20,638 bases of DNA from assembly GCA_020650975.1 (NCBI GenBank), contig JAIPMN010019970.1, forward strand, positions 2,947 to 23,584. Reading direction: 5' to 3'. The notes below the pieces were generated by a model that worked only from the letters and a program-made list of their open reading frames with translations, made no database searches and was not told the origin of the DNA. Of the stretch, positions 11,101 to 17,100 are shown in pieces. Made by a program: the position numbers and the translations under genes. How positions within the stretch are numbered: position 1 is the stretch's first letter; every line of letters begins with the position of its first letter. Source of the stretch: Apostichopus californicus. Its lineage: Eukaryota > Echinodermata > Holothuroidea > Aspidochirotida > Stichopodidae.

Positions 11101-14100
11101 TAGCTACATGACATGAAAATTGACCAGATTTGCTATACAAATGCCAAAAAGTATAGTGCTTTTTTTTTTAAACACTGAGGCAACATTATTCTGCTATTCT
11201 ATGAGAAAAAAAACAGCTACAAATATGTGACCACTAAATCATTCAATATCGAGTATTCAATTCACTGTGACATCACAATTTTTTCAAGATTTGTACAAAA
11301 AATTCAGTGTGGAAAGAGAAGAGAGCCCCCAGCCCCCCCCCTCCCCCTTTGAAATTGTTTTCCATTGAGAATGGTTATATGCAAAATAGTTTTTTTCAGT
11401 GGTTTTAATTTTCTTCATTTGCCACTTGGGGGGGGGTGCTTGGGGGGGGCTATGGCCAGGATGTCTATTGGCTAAATGCATTGAGGAGATGATGGCAACT
11501 TACAAGGTTCTTTTATATTTCTTGAAATAAGTTCTTCCATCTTGGCCGGTGTGAGGACCGGTTTAAGAACTGGTTTGGAGTCCACCACTTTCAAGAGACC
11601 AATATCTGATGATCAAAATGGTAGAGGTTACCCCCAAAAATACACATTTAGTATATCTTATTTAAATATTGAAATTTGAGATTATTTAAAGGAATAGTCC
11701 AGGTCAAAATTTCTTTTATATATGTTATAGAGGAAATACAAAACTTTATTTGTCAGTGTGCAACATGACATCACACCAATTGTTTTGGTGGAGTATCAGA
11801 TAATTTCAACTGTCAATATCTCAAAAACGGTACATAGGAATTGAATGCAAATTTCAGTAGAATGCTAAGATTTTGTTCCTCTTTAACATATAAAAAAAGA
11901 AATTTTGACCTGGACTTTTCTTTTAATGATGTGAAGTAGCAATTAACAGAACTAAGGGAAACACAGACAGGCTTAGAATAGGACCCACTACTCACATAAG
12001 TACAGCCATGGTGAATGAAGTTGTAATGTAACCGATTTTAAAAATATATATAGGCCAGGATGGCACTTATTTTATGAAGCTTAGAAGCCACATATGCGTA
12101 TGAGAGAAACCAAATGCATTAAAAACGTTAACTTCATGTCCTGTGGCTTTCCAGTTTATGGGTAAGTTCTCTCTTTTTTTTCCTTTTAAATTGGAATATG
12201 GATGGATGGGTGGTCTCGTTGTTGCAAAATGCTACTAATTTGCAGTGACAGCTTAGGAATACAAATTTGAAATGGTAAGGAAATTAAGCAATTGTGCTAT
12301 AAGAGCAGGGGTGGGCAACATTTTTGAATGAATGGGCCAGATATATAAGGAGTGAAAAATTGACTGGGCCGCACCTAACCAACGACCTGCTGTTGCTTTC
12401 AAACCTTTGATTCCGAGGACTTTCAAGCAATAGGTGTGTGTACTTAATCTGTTTTCACAAAAACATAATGGCAATACAGTACAGTTGATAATTAACGGGG
12501 ATAACAGGCCTCCCTGACTGCATCATTAGTGCCGATAAATTCTAAGCAGCTAGCTCGTTTTTTGTGATGATGTAAAAAAGATTGATTTTTTTTCTTTTTC
12601 TTGAGACATCTCACGGGCCGCAAAACAATCACTGGCGGGCCGCATGTGGCCCGCAGGCCATAAGTTGCCCACCCCAGTATTAGAAGTACCTACAAATGCA
12701 CACAAATCTGATTCAACATTTACCTTGAGGCAATGGAGTGCTGGTGGGTGCTTCCACAGCTGGTGGAGGGGTCTCAACCTGAAACAATACGATAAAGATA
12801 AAATGTATTCCTTCTATAATAAATACCATTTTATAACTTAATGGGATCCATAGAGTTAATCACAGGGCCATGACTTGTGAGGAGGCCAGTTGGTGGGAGG
12901 GTGGAGTGGATAGGTGGGTATGTGGTACAATATATGGATTAATGTTTTGGTGTCTTTCTGAGCATACTTTTGGGCCGTTTGGATGTAGAGCTTACTTATG
13001 ATATGATAAAGCAACATTTATCGACAATCTTCCTGCAGGGATGTGCTCACACTAGGCGGCAGTTGCACCACTGCAGTTCTGAATGCCCCCCAGCACCAAC
13101 AGTATTTTTAGACATTTCTGCCCAGCACTGTTCTTGATGATTAATTTAACAAATTTTACCAATATTTGGCACAGAAGTTAGACTAGGAAAAAGATCTAAT
13201 CATACTTTGTTTTCAAAAAGAGCCAAAGTAGAGGGGGACACCCTCACCCACGATTTGGATCACACTACCACACAAATCCGCCCGGCACTCACATATTCCT
13301 GAGCACATCCCTATTCCTGTATCTGTTAGTACATTAAGTAATATTTCTGTGTTTGTCATGAGAGTTGGTGCATCCTTAAGAATTGTGGCCCAGAGACTGG
13401 GTTAGGGTAAAAAACTAGAAAACTACGGGCCATTATGCACAGGGAATAAGTTTAGTGCTCAAACTTTGTATATAGCACTTTTGAAGGGTCTGAACCTTCC
13501 CTTACAAAAGACTATGGTACCTTTGTACAAAAACTGATATTACCATCTTTGCACTCCTATAGCAATTTGCCCAGTTTGCATAGCAACCTGTCCATTTTGC
13601 ATAGCAACCTGTCCATTTTGCATAGCAACGTGTCCATTTTGCATAGCAACCTGTCCATTTTGCATAGCAACCTGTCCATTTTGCATAGCAACCTGTCCAT
13701 TTTGCATAGCAACCTGTCCATTTTGCATAGCAACCTGTCCATTTTGCATAGCAACGTGTCCATTTTGCATAGCATTTTGTGATGCCATGTACGATAAAAT
13801 TGTTTCCTGTTATGCACGTTACTGCTATTTTTATTCTTTCACTAGCAGATAAAAAAAGCCAATAATTTCCTGCTGAATTATACCTTTTGCTTGGCTGTTG
13901 GTTTCACTTCTCTGGGGGACTTCACCTTCTCTTCGACCTTGAACTTCTTAGGGGGTACCACGGGTGGTGTGAGGGGTGAAATGCTACCCGAGAGTCTTCT
14001 CTTGGTGGAACCGGTAGGACTTGGTGACTCTGGCGGAATCTCAATGGGAACTGTTAGACAAAGACATGATGTAACAGAGAATGAGAAAAAAATATGTTTG

Positions 14101-17100
14101 GCAAAGAGGAAGGTTTGCGAGGCTGAGAACCCCTGGCATATATCAAACTGGTCTCTTCATCAGCTATTCTTGTAAGACAAATACCATCTGTCCAAAATGG
14201 TGCTTCCTTTCCCTGCTCATTTAATTGTCCGTATTCGACTTAAAGGGTGTGAAGACTAGCTCAAAAAGAAACGTCTCATGCCGGTAATCTGACCTAGTTT
14301 CGAATGAGGTGTAACAGAAGTGTTAGACACCACCATTGTTCCCAGAAAATACACACACACAGCTTGCTACCATCGGTAATTAGACACTAGTTTACAGTCA
14401 GTACATACAGCTGCGGTCAATACCCACAGCACAGTGTATAAACAATACAGCGATGGACATCTCAGGTCCAGCTAAAGATAACTAGATATCACGTTTCATT
14501 ACTGTACTGTCTGCATTTTGTAGCGACACAAACAAAACGTCACTTGCAAGCAACGGAAAGTTAACTTTTCCAGATGGCCGCACGCGGTTTGGGGCGAGTC
14601 TTCAATGCCTTTAAATCGCAGTTATAGAGAGAGATCCTCATCCCAATTTCTCTATATGTAGACCATGATCTGCCACAATCCAAGATCCAACCTTTTTAAA
14701 AGAGAACAGAATTGCTAGAACAACTCACCTGGTTGAGGTGTTCCCTGTGTAGTCGTATCTTTGGCAAACCATCTTCTCTTTCCCCTGCCTGGTGGCTTTG
14801 GTGGCAAATTGAAATTGCTGAAGAAATTCTGCAGGGCGGGGGGGAAAAAAGAGAGAGAGAAGGTGTAAATTCACCTCTCGTAAGAGATTATAATTTTGCT
14901 TCTAGCAGTCATTCTTGTATCACTCTGTCAGTTCAATTATTTCCACTTGCATCGATTTGGAAGATATCTGAACATTTGGCAATAAAATCTGGGTCACTTA
15001 AAAAATATGGGTCCGAATTTCAGCACTCTTGGTGTCCCCATGGCACGCGGAAAGGACTAATTGTGACCACTTTCGACCATCTGCTGTGACTCTGAAGGCT
15101 GTGACTCTGAGGCTGTGACTCTGAAGGTGACTGAAGGTAAAAACCTATAACATTGAAATATTTACTGCTTGATAAATATGCATTTTCCTCATTTATACAC
15201 ATTCAAGTTTCCGCCCTGTGGAGACGTTTTAATAACACGTTACCTGTGCTTTCAGTTCGTCGGGCATCACTCTGGTATTGGAGGCCAGGACATTTTTCTC
15301 GATGCCGTCGTAGAAGAGCATTCTGTACGTCCCGTTCTTGTTGACGCTGAGTACTTTGGCAGGGTAATACCGGCAGTCTGACCAACGGGCCAGCACCTCC
15401 TCTCCGTACTTGAAGTCCTGTCAGAAACAAAAGATCGATCCAATTAGAAATTCCAATCATGAAAGAACCAACATGACACAATTTCCGAAACAGCTATTGT
15501 GGACTTTTGAAGTTTGCTCAAACAATAGGCTGTTGAGTGTATTGTGTATAACTTTGTATACTGTGTATGTTGTTATAGGCGTAGGAGCCTAATTTGATTT
15601 GGGGGGACTCAGAACGACTTGCCCGAAAAAATATAACCACCGTGCATTCAACATGTTAATGTGCATATCATATAGGCATTCATCGGTTACTACATCACAT
15701 GCCAATAACATACAATCATTTGCTGTGTTATTACCCTTCCATATCGGTTATAATTATTGGGAAAGTTGTTACAATAATGAATGATAATAATAATATAAGT
15801 TTAACCATAGAAAAACACATTGCAAATTATTCTTCTTTCAGTACAGTAGGTGCCCGAAAAATTCTCAGCATATTGCCCGAATTATCACAAAACTTTTTGG
15901 TTGGGGGGAGGGGCTGCAGCCCCCCCCNCCCCCCCCCCCCCCCCTGCCTCCTATGCCTATGTATATTGTGTATATCGTGTATTTTGTCTGTATTTTGAAA
16001 TGTATTTGTAATAGAGGTTGTTTTTGAGTGGATTAACTCTCACTCAGATTGTAAAAAGTGTATGTAAACGATGGTAAAAGGGTGTGGTTGGATTTGCATT
16101 GTGTTCATAGGGTTTTTAGGGATTAAGTTTTAAAGTGAAAGAAGACTGACACAGTCTTTCGGGGAGGAGGGGCATGTTATGAAGTCTGCAAGTAAGGAGA
16201 ATAAAGCTGCTTATGTCCTAGGGATAGCTTAAGGGGATTACAAAGCTGGGATTACTTAGACATGTAAAGACTTGCTAATAGGATTAAAGGATAGAGCTAG
16301 AGATGAGGAGAGGAAGGTAGAAGGGTTTACAGCAGTTGGGCTGTGGCTTTTGTGAGGTGAGGAGCGATGGTATTAAGGAGAGACAAGGAAAGGGAGAAGC
16401 CGAGGTTATGTGAGAGGATAGATGTGATAGTGTTGGAAGGTATATACAGTAGCAGAGGTTGTTGATGAAGGCTTGATGATTTGTGATTGTGAAAGGAAGC
16501 AATGGCATTTTGTGGAGTCGGATAATAAAAGAAGAAAAGCATCGAATAACACTGTCCTGAACTTATTACCCCAAACAACGTAACAAGGTGAATTACTTAT
16601 AAATAATGCGTCTTCGTTTTTTAATTTACTAATGAGGAAGCTGAGATATAATACAGGATTAAGACTAATGAGGTAACCCCAAGCAACATACAGGTAACCC
16701 TAAGCAACATACAGGTAACCCTAAGCAACAGACAGGTAACCCTAAGCAACAGACAGGTAACCCTAAGCTACAGACAGGTAACCCTAGCAACCAAAAACCT
16801 ATAATAATATGGGGTATAATTTAAGATTTCAAATTTTGTGTTTACAAGCAGTCTTGAACGCTCTTAAACTTTGTTTCAAGTAAAAGACTGGATACTACAG
16901 AATACATGTACAAAAACTACTGTATACGTCAGCTTTACATTTGTGTAACAATTTGTAAATCTTGCACAGCAGTTTGTGATGTGATACCGAATAAATTATT
17001 CCCACATGATTAATAATCCGCAAAAACCCAGTGAAATTTTGTTTGGGTCAATTTTTTAGAAATATCATCACAGAAATCTGAATTTACAGATCCTTACCAG

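Noticed and set aside
13564-13773. Regularly spaced repeats as a CRISPR array
   Set aside because: Units are directly abutting with no unique spacers, and the host is a eukaryote.
13540-13817. Repetitive open frames (AMQNGQV type) that might be a protein or an extra exon
   Set aside because: They come from the 21-bp minisatellite in intron 5. Three or more frames are open at once, and no acceptor and donor fit the gene's phase.
15699-15998. Open frame crossing the ambiguous base
   Set aside because: It runs through the inverted-repeat element and its C homopolymer and encodes a Pro run. It is not a gene.
16672-16795. CCCTAA-bearing tandem repeat as an interstitial telomere
   Set aside because: The unit is 21 bp with one CCCTAA per unit, not a run of hexamers.
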